DNA from: Populus alba
Taxonomy: Eukaryota; Streptophyta; Magnoliopsida; Malpighiales; Salicaceae
NCBI RefSeq assembly: GCF_005239225.2
Contig: NC_133293.1
Location: 5,456,001-5,520,000, forward strand
Length of the DNA: 64,000 nt
Direction of reading: 5' to 3'
This document shows, piece after piece, positions 13,201 through 25,695 of this stretch (its first letter is position 1; each line of letters opens with the position of its first letter). Both the position numbers and the translations under genes were made by a program. The notes beneath the pieces are model-generated. The model made no database searches, was not told the origin of the DNA, and saw only the letters and a list, made by a program, of their open reading frames with translations.

Positions 13201-13940
13201 AAGTTCTGGCAAGAGATTGAGTTTGCACATCATCAACGATGACAAAGACATACACCCAAAACGAGTTTTTTTCTTTTCGTCTCAATCAAGCTAGGGCGGG
13301 GCACACATAAAATCCAGATTCTTAAATGAGGTATCTTGAAAAGTATTTTCACCCACATAATAACAGAAATCAATTCTCGTATAAAAAAATAAAATAAAAA
13401 TTTCAAAAGAATAATACTAAGTAAGCTACTCCTCCTATTAAATTTATTCGAATTAAGCATCGCAAATTAATTATTGACTCGTGATTCCAATCCGCCTCCT
13501 TTTATCCCTTCTTTAAATCATCTCTTGAACTAATTAGCATCGTAAATTAATTATTTACTCGCGAGCATCTCTTGTCTCCAAAATTATTTTATTTATTTTC
13601 ACTAAAATGGCTTTTCTAACACAAACAAAAAACTCACTAAAATGGGAATGTTCAAGAACGGATCGGAAGAAGGAGGGTGATTTTTAGAGTTTTTTTTTTA
13701 AATGTATTTTTGTATTGTAAGTACATTATATTATCCGATTATTTTCATTATACTATCTGTTAGTGACTAATTGGGTAACTATTTTTAGGTTTTTTTTTTT
13801 TTTTTTTTGCATAGTTTAAACAAAGAAAAATAAACTTATAAAAAAAGATATTTTCTGCATAGCCTTGAAAAAAAAAAATTGAAGCGATTAATAAACAAAA
13901 TGAAAAATAGTTTCAAATTAATCAATTATCTCTGATGAGC
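10290..13940. other. AT-rich spacer between the two DUF569 genes
   Basis: The first 250 bp is the promoter side of the left DUF569 gene. The rest is A/T-rich, with several copies of the dispersed miniature repeat (about 10555-10700, 11260-11350, 11590-11720, 12330-12490). I looked here for a second exon of the right-hand DUF569 gene and found none. Confidence 0.5.
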
Positions 13941-14010
13941 GTAATTAAATTCCAAATAAGATAATTAACACCAAATTTAATTTACCGAGTTTAAAGAAAG
14001 AAGAACGTAC

Positions 14011-14670
14011 CTTAGTTGAGGACAAAGACAATCTTGGAGACATTGACTTTAATAGGGTCAATCTCGGAGTCCTCCCGGACGACACAACCGATATCGGTGA
14101 CCCGGCTTCCGATCCCTTATAATCATCCGAAATAGCGTCAAGAACATCATCGGACACTGTAGAAAAGCTCGACATAGACGACAAGTAATCCTTCAAGGAA
14201 TCATTTCCAATCTCTTGTGCCGCCTCAATATCCCAAAGAATCCATTTTCTCGTCGAACCAGTGTGTGGCTCATCGTGAGTGACCGAGTTTCTCCACGGCG
14301 GTGTCCCTCCGTTAGCTCGCAAGAACTTGCCACACCAGCTTTTAAGTTTAACCTGAAACCCGTCTCTTATAGGCTCCCATTCCAGCTTCCAGTTGTCAAA
14401 ATTATTTTCAGACAGCTCTGTCTGGATCACTTTCTTCCCTGTCATGCCTAATAAAAAGGGCATGTCAGAGGCTGTGAGGTATCTGCCATAGCTGCTTTTG
14501 AGTCGAATAACATGGCTTTTTTCATCGACTAACTCCACGAACCATATGGCTGCTTTGCGTGATGAGCCGTGTCGTGTTTGGCGAGCAGTTTCTAGGTCGT
14601 CGTCTGCGATCAAGTACTTTTCAAGGTGGCTCCGGAGCTTAACTGCCTTTGTTTTGGTAAAAAACTCCAT
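14011..14670 (-). CDS. DUF569 protein, paralogue; 3' end uncertain
   Basis: A 220-codon exon starts MEFFTKTKAVKLRSHLEKYL. It carries the same motifs as the 9219-10206 gene (RLKSSYGRYLTASDMPFLLGMTGKKVIQ, in two parts; FLRANGGTPPWRNSVTHD). A strong donor AAG|GTACGT follows at 14010. If the donor is not used, the frame runs on 21 residues to a stop at 13945-13947. Residues 150-220 are serine-rich and unlike the paralogue. The C-terminal GRTIYYHVAD-type module encoded by exon 2 of the paralogue is not found down to 10.3 kb, so this copy is either single-module or truncated. The DUF569 identification is secure; the gene end is not. Confidence 0.85.
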
Positions 14671-15457
14671 CAACAATCGAAACTGCAGTCCTAATAATTA
14701 AGTCCTATCCTCTTAATTAGCCAGAGACAAGTTCGTCCTGCTGCTTGTTACAGAAACCTTGATAACAGATTAATAAACAAGTAATATGGAAGGAAGATAC
14801 AAGGAAAGGTGTTTGTCTCTGTGTTGGAGATGGCACAGCAGCTAGCAGGTCAGAGATGAAGGTGAAGAGAAATTAAGAAAGGTAATTTCTTTGATTATTA
14901 TATAATATTAATATAGTAATAAATTTGATCAAAAAGTATGAATGTGTTTGGTCTTGCTTGACCTTACTGTAACTACGGTTACTATAGCTAAAAAAAGTAC
15001 TTTTCTTTCTTAGGGAGCAAGGTGTGACGATTGCAGAAATGAGGGTGCGGTTTCTTACTTTCATACTTTGGACCTCGTTAATAATCCATGAAGGTTCGTT
15101 CCCGTATGCACAAGTCTTTGGGTCCCTTCAACTGTGAAGGTCTTCCTCGTTGAAACTTGTAAATTCTCATATTTTATTTATATGTTTTTATAGTAATTAT
15201 GTTACAAATAGTCAAATTCATGGAAGAACATATCCTAAATAACATGGCTATAACATTGCTATGGCTGCAGATCCTTCCCTGTTACTAAAAATATTATCTT
15301 TATTTTTTTTTACTCCGGCTAACTTTAAATTCACCAAATCACAACTCTCCTACTCCTACACGTTTAATTTTATAACTAAATTAGCTAAAAAATCGAGTTA
15401 GAAGGTCGATGAACACCTTGCCAAGTTTGAAGTTTAATAATAATAATATAAAATAAT
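14671..15457. other. Upstream region of the right DUF569 gene
   Basis: It holds the promoter and leader of the minus-strand DUF569 gene. No other coding or repeat feature is supported. Confidence 0.4.
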
Positions 15458-15647
15458 AACTATTTAGGTGGTCATCTAGTGGTAAAAGCTTGGACCAAGA
15501 GGTTTGCTCTCTCTATGTTCTCAGGTTCGAGCTTTAGGTTGCTCATATGATGGTCATTGAAGGCTTACATGGTCGTTAACTTCAGGACCCATGAGATTAG
15601 TCGAGATGCGCACAAGCTGGCCAGAGACCCACATTAAACTAAAAAAA
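15458..15647 (+). mobile_element. tRNA-derived SINE with 16-bp target duplication
   Basis: The 190-bp unit carries an A-box-like TGGTCATCTAGTGG near 15469 and a B-box GGTTCGAGCT at 15524-15533, spaced as in RNA polymerase III promoters. It ends in an A-run. Direct repeats of 16 bp flank it: AATAATATAAAATAAT at 15442-15457 and AATAATATAAGATAAT at 15648-15663 (one difference). Promoter boxes, poly-A tail and long target duplication together define a SINE moved by a LINE machinery. The body resembles Salicaceae SINEs as I remember them. Confidence 0.85.
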
Positions 15648-16033
15648 AATAATATAAGATAATGAACATTTTACTCGGTCGTCGGGAATGGGCTTCCACC
15701 GGAGTTTCGAGAGAAGAACTGTCATTATCGGGAAGTCTTGAGCGATATGGCCGTTAGTTACAGGTAGCTATTGCCTAATCACCACTTAGCACCCTATTCC
15801 CTCCTCCGAACTAGTGATGTTCTGTGCTTCGATTTTTATTTTTATTTTCCCAGAAAAAGGAGGCATCATGGTAAGAGAGCAGAAACGCAAGAGAAGGATC
15901 ATAAGAATGGACTGGTCGGGTATTATTGCTCACGCGCATAATAGAAGGAGATGCAAGAGAGCGTGGCCTGGTAATGACGCGTCTACGCCCGCCCATGGTC
16001 TTCTGCCTCCAGAAGCTCCATAACAGACCCTTC

Positions 16034-16061
<28 letters not shown>
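16034..16061. repeat. (GA)n microsatellite
   Basis: An uninterrupted run of GA dinucleotides. Confidence 0.95.
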
Positions 16062-16064
<3 letters not shown>

Positions 16065-16559
16065 TAAAAGAAACCGTGGAGACTGGGTTCTCTTTTCTTG
16101 ACACTTGACTTTTGCTTTGTCTGGTGCGTACCATTTTTTTTTTTTTTTTTAAATATGTGGAACTTCTTAAAATATCAAATCATTACACCTTTGATTCATT
16201 TTAAATTTGATTGCTCTGAAACATGTGCCATCACCATTAACACTCTCTTATTACTCTAAAATGTCAGGATAATAATATGGAGAGCCCACAAGAACACCAC
16301 ACCACACCACGATCATTGATTCAAAATACCTAATCGGTTCCTCATCTAGGCTATCTTGAAAGCTTACGCGCACCACGACTGAGAACATCCTGCAAAGTTT
16401 AAAGCTTCGGTTTTTTAGTTCAATAATAAATTCTGGTTAATTAAATGATTCATATAGCACATTAAATTTTTTGAAGGAAAGAGTGATATCGGTGAAACAT
16501 ACATAGATTGTGAAGCAAAAATGTGTGGATTGAATTCGCTTCGTGTTCTACTTTTTTTT

Positions 16560-18480
16560 TTTTTATTATTTTTTGAATTTTTTTTTCATCTAATCCGTCT
16601 TTTATATATATATATATATATATATATCTTTTATTATTATTTACTTTGATTTTAAGTTAATAATTTATTTTAATTCACATATTATATCATTATCATAATC
16701 TTTAAAAACATTCTGGTATCAAGTTCATACCTCATTTTATAAAAAAAAAAATTTAATTTTGTTGTTTTCAAGAAAATAAAAATAAGAGAATCAAAATTAA
16801 AACAAAAAAATAATAATGACAGACCTTTTATTGTTTAAGATAATATAGTGTCAACTCTAGTCCTGTTTCTTCTTCTTGTTTTTTTTTTTTTTTGTCTTTA
16901 ATCATTAATTTTTTTTTTTAATTTGATCATTGAATGCTATGTTTATTGAAATTTTGAGTTAATACTTTTTTTTTTTAATATACTCTTACATGGTTATATC
17001 ATTCTTGAAAAATATCCTGGTATTGAGTTGACGCTCCATTTCAAGAGAAAGAGTATGATTTTATTGTTTGAGAAAGATTAAAAAAGAGAGGATTAGAATT
17101 GAATCAAGAAAAAAAAAATATGAGGCTTTAAAAAAAAGTGTGTCGGGTGTATTTTTTGCCTTTGGAAATTTGTCAAAAATCCTTTTTCATCCTTTTAGTT
17201 TGAATATGCAACAGTTGGTCTAATACTTTATTTTACTCATATTTTAGTCAATAAGTTTGAGAGATAAAAGAGTCATTGAATTACGATGAAAGTGAGAAAA
17301 AGTTGATAAGTGATCATTTTTCAATGGCAAAACTTATCGTTCTAAGTATAAATAAATTCTATTTGACGAGATGAGTTTCATTTAGGTTCCTTTCCCCTTT
17401 TTTTTGTTGCTAAAAAACATAAATCATGCCTTGTTATTTATTTGGATTCGGGTTAATATTTTGTTTGTTAACCAATTAAAAGCTAATTTAATACCAGAAA
17501 TGGTTTTTTTAAGGTGCCTTGGGTGGGTTTTAGACTTTTTAGCTGAAAATATAAGTGAAATAAATTTTTGATCCCTTGAAGTTAGGTTTCAAGATTCTAG
17601 CCACCTATAATGATTGAAATCTGGAAACAACATATAAAGTTTCACTTGTTATTTTTTATTTTAAAGAAGTATCATGTCATCCACTTTATAAAAAAGAAAA
17701 AAAAAAGAATCAAGCCAGCACGCATTGAGTTTTTTTTCTTAAGACCCAATAGTGATAACCCTTTTTTTCCTCCTAAAAGGTATTTTTATTGATAATTTTT
17801 TCATCTCAATTGCATATTTAAACATTTGGCTGTTTTTGAACTAAGTTGTTTTAGTAAGCTTTTTTTTAGATTTATCATGATCTCAAACAAATGTTTTGAT
17901 ATTTGATTTGTGTTTAATTTTGTGAGCATTAATTTAGTTATTGTATAAGAACAAAACATAGAGTTTTAAAATAGAAAAGTTATTAAACTCATTGACATCT
18001 ATGATTCAAACAACAACTTTAAAAGGTTATCTTGAGTTGTTGGGAATTAGGTTTCATAATTTTTATTTATTTATTTTCTATGGTACTATCACAATCTTAA
18101 ACAAACATCGCAATAATGAGTTAACGCACGCTTTGTGAACATATTTTATTTGTCATTTAATTAAAAATAGTTTTAAATTTTTTTTAAAACCCAGTGAAAT
18201 CCATGATCTAGGTTACAGGCTTGACAAGTTAACTTAGATTGATTAAAAATTTGCTTTATGATTATTTTTTGTTTGATTCCTAAGTAGTCATTGCGATCTC
18301 AAATAAAAGTCCTACCATTGAGTTGGTGCTCAATGTTACGAGCAAATCTTTATTATTAAATAAAAAATAATTTATAAAAAAATTATAAAACTTGGTAAAG
18401 ACCATTACCTAGTTCATGGGTTTGGTTATTAGGCCACGAAACCTAGGTGGATCCAATATTTTTTCATCTTAATATTTTTA
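16560..18480. repeat. Degenerate repeat block
   Basis: A motif of the form CATxATCTCAAACAAA followed 10-20 bases later by TTGAGTTxxxGCTC and an AxGAGxAA tail recurs near 16690, 17000, 17880, 18100 and 18295. A (TA)n run lies at 16605-16627. Spacing is irregular and the copies are heavily diverged. No coding capacity is seen. Confidence 0.45.
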
Positions 18481-18529
18481 AAAAACAATGTCTTTTTTAG
18501 ATTTTTATTTAAACCCAAACTATATTTTT

Positions 18530-21521
18530 ATCGCTTTACATTCATTGACTTTGACTTTTGTACAAGTTAATTGAGTCAAATGAGAAGCTATTCTGGAGAA
18601 CCTCTCTACAAATCTTTTATAATATCCTACTAAACTTAAAAAAACTACAAATATCTGTCATATTGGTAGGCTTTTTCCCATTTTAAAACAACATTCACTT
18701 TACTTGGATCCACAAATATACCCATGGTTGTGATAAATGCTCCAAGAACACCATTTTTTTAAAACCAAAACTCATATATATCCAACTTAGCATATAACTA
18801 GTTCTATGCTCATTTAGAATTTGCAATACTTTTTTTAAGTGTTGCTTATGCTCTATATAAGAACTCAAATATACCAATATCTCGTCAATGAACACCACCA
18901 CATACTAGTCCAAAAATGGTCTAAGTCAATTCATCAATTCCATTAACACCATTATGACATTAGTCAACCTAAAAGATATTACCAAAAACTCATAATGTAT
19001 AAATGAGTTTTAAAAGCTATTTTTTTGTATATCTTGTTCCCTAATCCTCAATTGATGATACCCGGTCTCAAGTCTATCTTGGAGAATACCCTTGCCTCTT
19101 TTAATTGATCAAAAAGATCCTTTATCTATAGAAGTAGATAGTTATTCTTCATTGTTAATTGGTACAACTTTTAGTAATTAATACACAACCTAATAGTGCT
19201 ATATTTCTTTTTTTTTTTTTTTTTTTATATATAAACAACAATCAAGCTCTTCAATGCGAGTTGCTAGGTTGGATAAATCCTTTGTCTAGTAACGCCTAAA
19301 GCTCTCCAATGCTACTCCCTAACCTGAACCTTTAATTTTTCCAACTTTGCAGGCACCATTTTATACAGAGCTTTTGCTATAAAGGTGGTTCTCGGTAATA
19401 CTTCAGTTGGCACTTAAATCTTCCTAAATAGAGGTAACCCCAAGAATTCTTTCAGAAACACATTTGAATATTCCCTCACTATTAGAATACTAGCTAGCTC
19501 TATTTTTTCCTTTTCCAATTCTCTTATATAAGCCAATATACATGGCATCCTTTCCTTATTAGCTTTACTACTTCCATGACCAAAATCATGTAGTTGAGTA
19601 TTACTTTTCTCTCTTTTCTAAATACCACTCTCTTGCCACACTCCTTTTAGATAATCACTATTTTGGTGAAACAATCCATTTATACTTGATGTACACTTAA
19701 TTAATCCACACCCAAGATCAAATCAAAATAACACAAGTTCAAAGGCATCAAGTATAACTTTTTATATACATTATTGATATCTTTATTTTCTCCTAAAAGT
19801 GTATTAACAGTTACACTTATATCCATTCTATTAAACAACATATACAAGTTATTTATAATTTGACATGATACAAAAGATTGGCTTGCTCAAGGATCAAATA
19901 AATCATAACCTTGCATAGATTTTATTTGCAATGTATTTGCCATAATATTTGGTGCAGCTCCCATGTCTTAGAGTGTCATTTGATACACTCGACCCTGGGT
20001 CTTCTCCTCCTGAATCATGGGTTGGCTTTTGTTAACACTTACTCCAGACTAGGTGATCCTTGTAAGTCTATAAACAATGATAGATTGCTCCTGAATATGT
20101 GTAGCAATCCTTTGATCCTAAGTAATTGTTGTAGGTTGCTAGAGGCACTCCTTCTTCTCGTGGCCTATCTCTTCATAGTAATAACAATCTCTATTTAAAT
20201 ACTAACAGTCTTTCCACTTATACCCCTCACTTTTACATATGACACCTCCCTGTTAAAGTGAATAATCCCCAAGATGTCTCTAATTTCACTTTGTATATAA
20301 CAAATATATGGACCCTCTTTACTCAGTAGACCTTTCTGCAGCACTTATCCCTTGACAAACTTGTCCATTAGAGGACCCCCTCCACTAATATGTGTCCATC
20401 CTCTTGAATTTCCTTATATGGTGAAATTTCCTCCCCTCCTCTAAAACTGACCAGATGATTGTCCACTTTTCCTCTTATTTGGAAGAAGAGGTTTACCAAT
20501 GAAGAATACATAATCCACCATCTTCACTCCCATCATATATCCCTGTTTAGCTTCCTTTTTATGTTCATCCATGGTCACTTTCTTCATAACCTGAACAACT
20601 GGTCTAAAACTGCATGGCTATTAGTACCCTTTACAAATCCTTCATAAACCCATTACACAATCTTTTTATCTAGTGTCGCCTAGTAGAAAGGTGTGGAAAA
20701 ACAAAGACATATAGGTTCTAAAACCTCCTCTCATACTATAGGAAAATCACATCTTTATATCTCAAGTCTAAGAACTTATGTTTTTTGTCTTTTTATGCTG
20801 CCAAAAGTTATATCGCTCCTTAAATTCTGTCCTAAAATCCTGCCAAGTTAGCACCTCTCTAAACCTCCTCACCCTAATAGTCTCTCACTAAGAGTGGGCA
20901 TTTTTTTGTTAAAAACTAGGTCACACAATCAACCTATAACTCTGTGCACTAACATTTGATTAATCTTTCTTTCTACCTTCCTCAACCAGTGTCCTACAAT
21001 CTCAACATCCTTATCCCCTAAATATATCACACATGTTATCTCTCTTATGCCTTTCACTCAATGTACCAGGGTGACAACTTTTTTTTTTTTTGATGCAATA
21101 CTAGAAGCTTCAATTATCTCTTTTCCCATTGCTTTAACCAATTACTTCAAAAAGGTAAGGTTTGATATGGTGTAGGCATGATAACCGACACTATTGGTGG
21201 GGGTTTATTTGCTTACCTCTATCTATCTGATGCTTTGGGTAATGATACATCTGTTCATCAAAATATAGAATCATCCGACGCCTAGTTGATTCACCCCTTT
21301 TAAAGTGCACTAAAACCACATGTAATATGAAGCAATATTTATCAATGAATCTCCTCCCTACCCATCATCATCATCATAGAATATATGTATTCTCTTCCCT
21401 GAACTTGGGATGGATCAGTCCTGGTTCCATATCTAGTCTGGATCATTCTAAAACACATTCAAAATTCATATCAATCATCAATCCAAGTTTATTAGATCAA
21501 AGCTAGTGCTTTAATACCAAC
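18530..21521 (-). pseudogene. Decayed Ty3/gypsy gag-pol internal region
   Basis: Fragments of a retrotransposon polyprotein read right to left, in the expected gag-protease-reverse transcriptase order. Near 20815-20860, EVLTWQDFRTEFKERY is gag-like. Near 19865-19915, LFDP-stop-ASQSFVS is the aspartic protease active-site region, with a stop replacing the glycine after the catalytic Asp-Pro. At 18695-18901, VVFIDEILVYLSS is the reverse transcriptase catalytic block, with Glu in place of the second Asp. Frameshifted DPSKV and RIASHLTQLT-type pieces continue to about 18540. RNase H, integrase and the left LTR are missing. Many stops show it is long dead. Confidence 0.8.
21505..21519 (-). other. 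Retrotransposon primer-binding site (initiator tRNA-Met type)
   Basis: On the minus strand TGGTATTAAAGCACT begins two bases after the LTR end. It resembles TGGTATCAGAGC, the complement of the initiator tRNA-Met 3' end used by most plant gypsy elements. It fixes the boundary between internal region and LTR at 21521/21522. Confidence 0.7.
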
Positions 21522-22800
21522 TGTAACAACCTTAATTTCTGGGACAAAACACACACTTAAATACAAAATTATTAAGAATTTGTTTTCATATATGTATTCC
21601 TTTTAGCATGTACAATAACCTTTTAAAATTACTAAGTACTCTACCATAATTTCTACCGAGATTCTAGCAGAGTTTCCTCCATAATAGAATATCATAAGTT
21701 ATCAACTTAACCTGTTTTGCTTCCACACACAAACACAATTCCTTGATCTAATTATCCTGGATCATAATCCACATCAACTCTATTCCAATAATTTCAACTC
21801 ATCCAATAAGATATATAATCAATTATAAAATGCATTAATTATAAAGTATGCGAGTTTATATAAAATCCAGCTCATCAAGTCCACATTTCTTTCATCCTAT
21901 ATTCTTTCATTTATTAATCATGAATTGAACATTTAAAGAAATTACAGCTAACTAATTCAAGTGATACAAATAAAATTATTAAAGTGTAAAACACATGTTT
22001 GTTACACATGGAGTTCTTACTTCGTACTATGGTTTGGCTGCAGTTGTATCCCTAGTCAACACAAGATAAATTCATCACCATCTTTTTATTATAACTTTTG
22101 GATCCATACCTAGATCCCCAAAATAACACCATTCTTTTGTTTCAGTACATATACATATTTCAAACTCATACATTTATAAATCCATATTCAAGTTTCATTT
22201 TATCATTTAATTCATGAATACTTAAGCAAACCGATTTAACATGATCCTTATTTTTCTATCTTAGTTGTATGGCCACCTTGATTATCCATGGTTAATTTTC
22301 TTCATCTTTTCTTTATAATTCAATGAACATAATTAGATTCAAAGCATATTTCCATAATAATTTAATGCATGTGTTTTGTCAATTTATCTTCCTTCTTTAA
22401 TAGCCAATTTGGCTGAACTCATAGGAAACCATGGGTTTCCTCCAATTCCTACACATTTAACTCATCATAATAATTCATCATACATCTATTTAGACATGAT
22501 TTAACCCAAATATCATAATAATTAAGTTAATTAAATTCACTCTTCTTCCACTTGCTTTGGTTGAATATCACGTAGGGAAGAAACAAAATTTATTTTCAAA
22601 TTCCTTAAATCTCCACTTATTGTTCAAGTCACACAATTATACTCATTTTACACAAAAAATGAATCAAACAAATTCAAACCTTTAATCCTCATATTGGTCA
22701 AAACTTCCATTTAGGGTCAGTGATAGATTTTCTCTTTAATTTTGTCAATTAACACTTACCCAATCCTTGTTTTTTTAATATATATTGCCATATTTAAATA
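21522..22800 (-). mobile_element. 5' LTR of the decayed gypsy element (outer end approximate)
   Basis: The inner edge is TGTAACAACC at 21522, directly against the primer-binding site. The outer edge near 22.8 kb is an estimate from a change in composition; I could not find the terminal dinucleotide or a target duplication because the partner LTR is absent. Confidence 0.5.
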
Positions 22801-23781
22801 TATCTCATCCATCAATTAAATAAAAAAAAATCCCGGTTAAACTAAAAAATATTTTTTTCTTAAAAAGAACAAAACAACATGATTTGATAAAAAAAAATCA
22901 ACAGGCTTTGACATAAATTTCATCCCGGTCAACCAAGTTGCAGCTCAACTCAAGTTTTGACCAGGTCTAATTAGGTTAATTCATCCTCTATTTTTTTTAA
23001 ACTCGGACTTATATAGGCCTGAGCTGGCTAAATTCTAGGTAAATCTACAAGCCGATATGAGGTTAATAAGTAAAGTTATTAATTTCAATATTCAATGTAA
23101 AATAAAATAGAAAAAATAACATTAATTTATTTTTAAAATATGTAAATTTAGTAGTAATATTTATTAAGATTAAAATAAATATTTTTATATTTTATTTTAT
23201 TTATTAACTATAAATGAAATAAACATAATAAATAAATAATCAATTTATTTTATAAATCATTATCAAACACAATTCTATTTTTTTCTTCGTTTATTTCGTC
23301 TTATTGTTTTAGTTTCTTGTATTCTATTCGATTCGAGGATGTTAACCAAATTGAAAATGAAAAAACAACTCATAAATCGCCAAATCAAAATGTATAGTTA
23401 AATGCAAATTCACCAATAAAATGGCAATAATTTGAAAGTAATATAGAGTACTTGAGTCCAAGGTCATCACTAGGCCCACCTACCCACGTGAAGGAGCGAA
23501 AGTGATGTAAAATTCCAAAAGCACATCGAGAGAGCAGAAAAGCCAACTCTAATATGTTTCCGCTTCTCTTCACGTGACCTACCTTCACTTGTCTCGATAC
23601 CCCCCCACTTGTCTTCCCCGTCACTCTTTCATCTCCTCCGACAACCTAGGCAGTAGCCTCCACTGAACCAGAAGAATCCACCCCAACTCTCTCAAGCAAG
23701 ATTTAGTTTAGTTCGAGAACCCATCTCTCTTTCTTGATCATCATCATCATCATCTCCACCAATCCAATCCAAACCATAGCA
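22801..23781. other. Promoter side of the receptor-like kinase
   Basis: The left half is A/T-rich, with a GGTCAACC-type segment near 22930-23060 that looks repetitive. From about 23460 the sequence becomes C-rich and unique, including two CACGTGA/CCACGTGAA motifs (near 23484 and 23571) that contain the ACGT core of G-box-like sites. A CT- and ATC-rich leader precedes the ATG at 23782. Confidence 0.45.
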
Positions 23782-25695
23782 ATGCCTCAGCAACCCCACC
23801 ATTCCTTTCTTCTTCTCTCCATCTTGATACTGATCTGTTCTCTATATAGCATTATTTCAGCAGATCCTCTGTTCCATGAATGTACTTCAAAGCAAGATAC
23901 ATCCTTGAGATCTTCTTCATGCCCTCCATTCGCATCCACTTCTCCTCCTCCTTTCCCCTTCTCTTTCTCACCTGGTTGTGGTCACCCTTTCTTTCAACTA
24001 AAATGCTCTTCTCCTCACTCCATAATCTCCATTAATAACCTCTCCTTTTCTCTCCTTCACTTCGACCCCAACTCCTCCTCTCTTCTTCTATCTCCTCAAC
24101 TCTCCTCTCTAACATCCTCAAGAACGATAAGATCCGCTGCTACTTGCTTGAGTGATCTTTCTTCCATTCCTGCCCATTCCATCAATCTCTCCGGTTCACC
24201 ATTTCGAGTTTCTGATTCTTATTGTTCTCGGCTTTCTGTTCTGCGCTCTTGTTCCCCACCAAATCTCCCAAACTGCAGCCACTGTCCCTGGGAGTGTAAG
24301 CTCGTCAAGAACCCACTTCACCTCCTCAATGACTGTGGATCTGCTACTCCTCGTAGTCTCCAAAAGCAGGGATGTCAAACCGACATCTTAGAGTACCTTG
24401 ACAATTTCTTGAAAATCGGGTTCCAGGTTGAGTACGATGAGTCTCAAGATTCCTTCTTCTCCAGCTGCAGGGAATGCAAATCCAAAAAAGGAATCTGTGG
24501 CTTCAATTCCTCAGACCCAGAAAAGAATTTCTTTTGTTTTCAGTCCAAAAATCGGTTTTCACCTACATGGATTCACCAAAATGATCCAAACCGAGTCGCC
24601 ATTTTGTGCTCCATCTCCGCAGTGTTATGTCTTGTAATTGCCGTTTTGGTTTTTGGAATTGTTTTTAGGTTTAGGCGATTGAAATCATTGAAAACAGAAG
24701 ACGACCCAACGACACTGTTCCTTCACCGCCACCGCTCTGCTAGTCTTCTCCCTCCTGCGTTCACCTTCGAGGAGCTTGAATCCTCAACTAACAGGTTTGA
24801 CCCCAAGCGTAAAATTGGAGATGGAGGGTTTGGGTCTGTGTATCTAGGCCAGCTCTCTGATGCCAGAATCGTTGCTGTTAAATACCTCCACAGGCACCAC
24901 CAAGCTGCAGCCGCTGGCAGAGCATTTTCAAACAAATCATTCTGCAACGAAATCTTGATATTATCTTCAATAAATCATTCAAATCTCGTGAAACTTCACG
25001 GGTATTGCAGTGATCCAAGAGGGTTACTTCTGGTGTATGACTACGTCCCCAACGGCACTCTCGCTGACCACCTCCATGGAACAAACAACTTGCACCGTAA
25101 AAGTTCTTTAACGTGGCAAGTGAGGCTTGATATCGCATTGCAAACGGCTTTAGCTATAGAGTACTTGCATTTCTCAGTTAAACCACCCATTGTTCACAGA
25201 GATATTACATCATCCAATATTTTTATAGAGAGAGATATGAGAATCAAAGTGGGTGATTTTGGGCTTTCAAGGCTTTTAGTCTTGCCTGAAACATCTTCAT
25301 CTTCATCTGGGTATGTTTGTACCGGGCCTCAAGGCACACCTGGATACTTGGACCCGGATTACCACCGGTCGTTCCGGTTAACAGAGAAGAGTGATGTTTA
25401 CAGCTTTGGAGTGGTTTTGTTGGAGCTGGTTTCAGGTTTGAGGGCAGTGGACCAGAGTAGGGACAAGAGGGAGATGGCTTTGGCTGATCTTGTAGTATCC
25501 AAAATCCAAATGGGTCTGCTTCGTCAGGTCGTTGACCCTGTTTTAGGTGTTGATGAGGAAACTATGAACGGTATTGAATCCGTGGCTGAGCTGGCCTTCA
25601 GGTGTGTGGCGGCGGACAAGGATGACCGGCCAGATTCGAGGGAGGTTGTGGAGGAGCTGAGTCGGATTCGAAGCCGAATTATTGGCATTAAGTAA
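23782..25695 (+). CDS. Receptor-like kinase, LRK10L/WAK-like with GUB-WAK ectodomain
   Basis: A single uninterrupted exon encodes 637 residues from the first true ATG. Residues 1-28 form a signal peptide (LLLSILILICSLYSIISA). The ectodomain has the cysteine pattern of GUB_WAK_bind followed by a WAK_assoc module (CRECKSKKGICGF). A membrane span covers about 270-295 (AILCSISAVLCLVIAVLVFG). The kinase domain has the glycine loop GDGGFGSVYLG (about 346-356), lysine K367 in VAVKYL, catalytic HRD at 472-474, DFG at 492-494, and GTPGYLDPDY in the activation segment, so it should be active. Family knowledge places it at the plasma membrane, sensing cell-wall or pathogen signals; the ligand is unknown. 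At1g25390-like LRK10L proteins are the nearest relatives I recall. Confidence 0.95.
   Translation: MPQQPHHSFLLLSILILICSLYSIISADPLFHECTSKQDTSLRSSSCPPFASTSPPPFPFSFSPGCGHPFFQLKCSSPHSIISINNLSFSLLHFDPNSSSLLLSPQLSSLTSSRTIRSAATCLSDLSSIPAHSINLSGSPFRVSDSYCSRLSVLRSCSPPNLPNCSHCPWECKLVKNPLHLLNDCGSATPRSLQKQGCQTDILEYLDNFLKIGFQVEYDESQDSFFSSCRECKSKKGICGFNSSDPEKNFFCFQSKNRFSPTWIHQNDPNRVAILCSISAVLCLVIAVLVFGIVFRFRRLKSLKTEDDPTTLFLHRHRSASLLPPAFTFEELESSTNRFDPKRKIGDGGFGSVYLGQLSDARIVAVKYLHRHHQAAAAGRAFSNKSFCNEILILSSINHSNLVKLHGYCSDPRGLLLVYDYVPNGTLADHLHGTNNLHRKSSLTWQVRLDIALQTALAIEYLHFSVKPPIVHRDITSSNIFIERDMRIKVGDFGLSRLLVLPETSSSSSGYVCTGPQGTPGYLDPDYHRSFRLTEKSDVYSFGVVLLELVSGLRAVDQSRDKREMALADLVVSKIQMGLLRQVVDPVLGVDEETMNGIESVAELAFRCVAADKDDRPDSREVVEELSRIRSRIIGIK

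Noticed and set aside
15458..15540. tRNA gene suggested by A and B boxes
   Set aside because: The cloverleaf is not intact, and the A-tail with target duplications shows a SINE.
15811..16134. 107-codon minus-strand frame with a SLSLSL run
   Set aside because: It spans the (GA)n microsatellite; no recognisable protein.
23734..23781. Upstream extension of the receptor kinase by 16 residues
   Set aside because: The extension begins at a TTG, not an ATG. The first ATG at 23782 directly precedes a good signal peptide.
24196..25138. Minus-strand frames inside the receptor kinase
   Set aside because: Shadows of a long, well-defined plus-strand coding exon.
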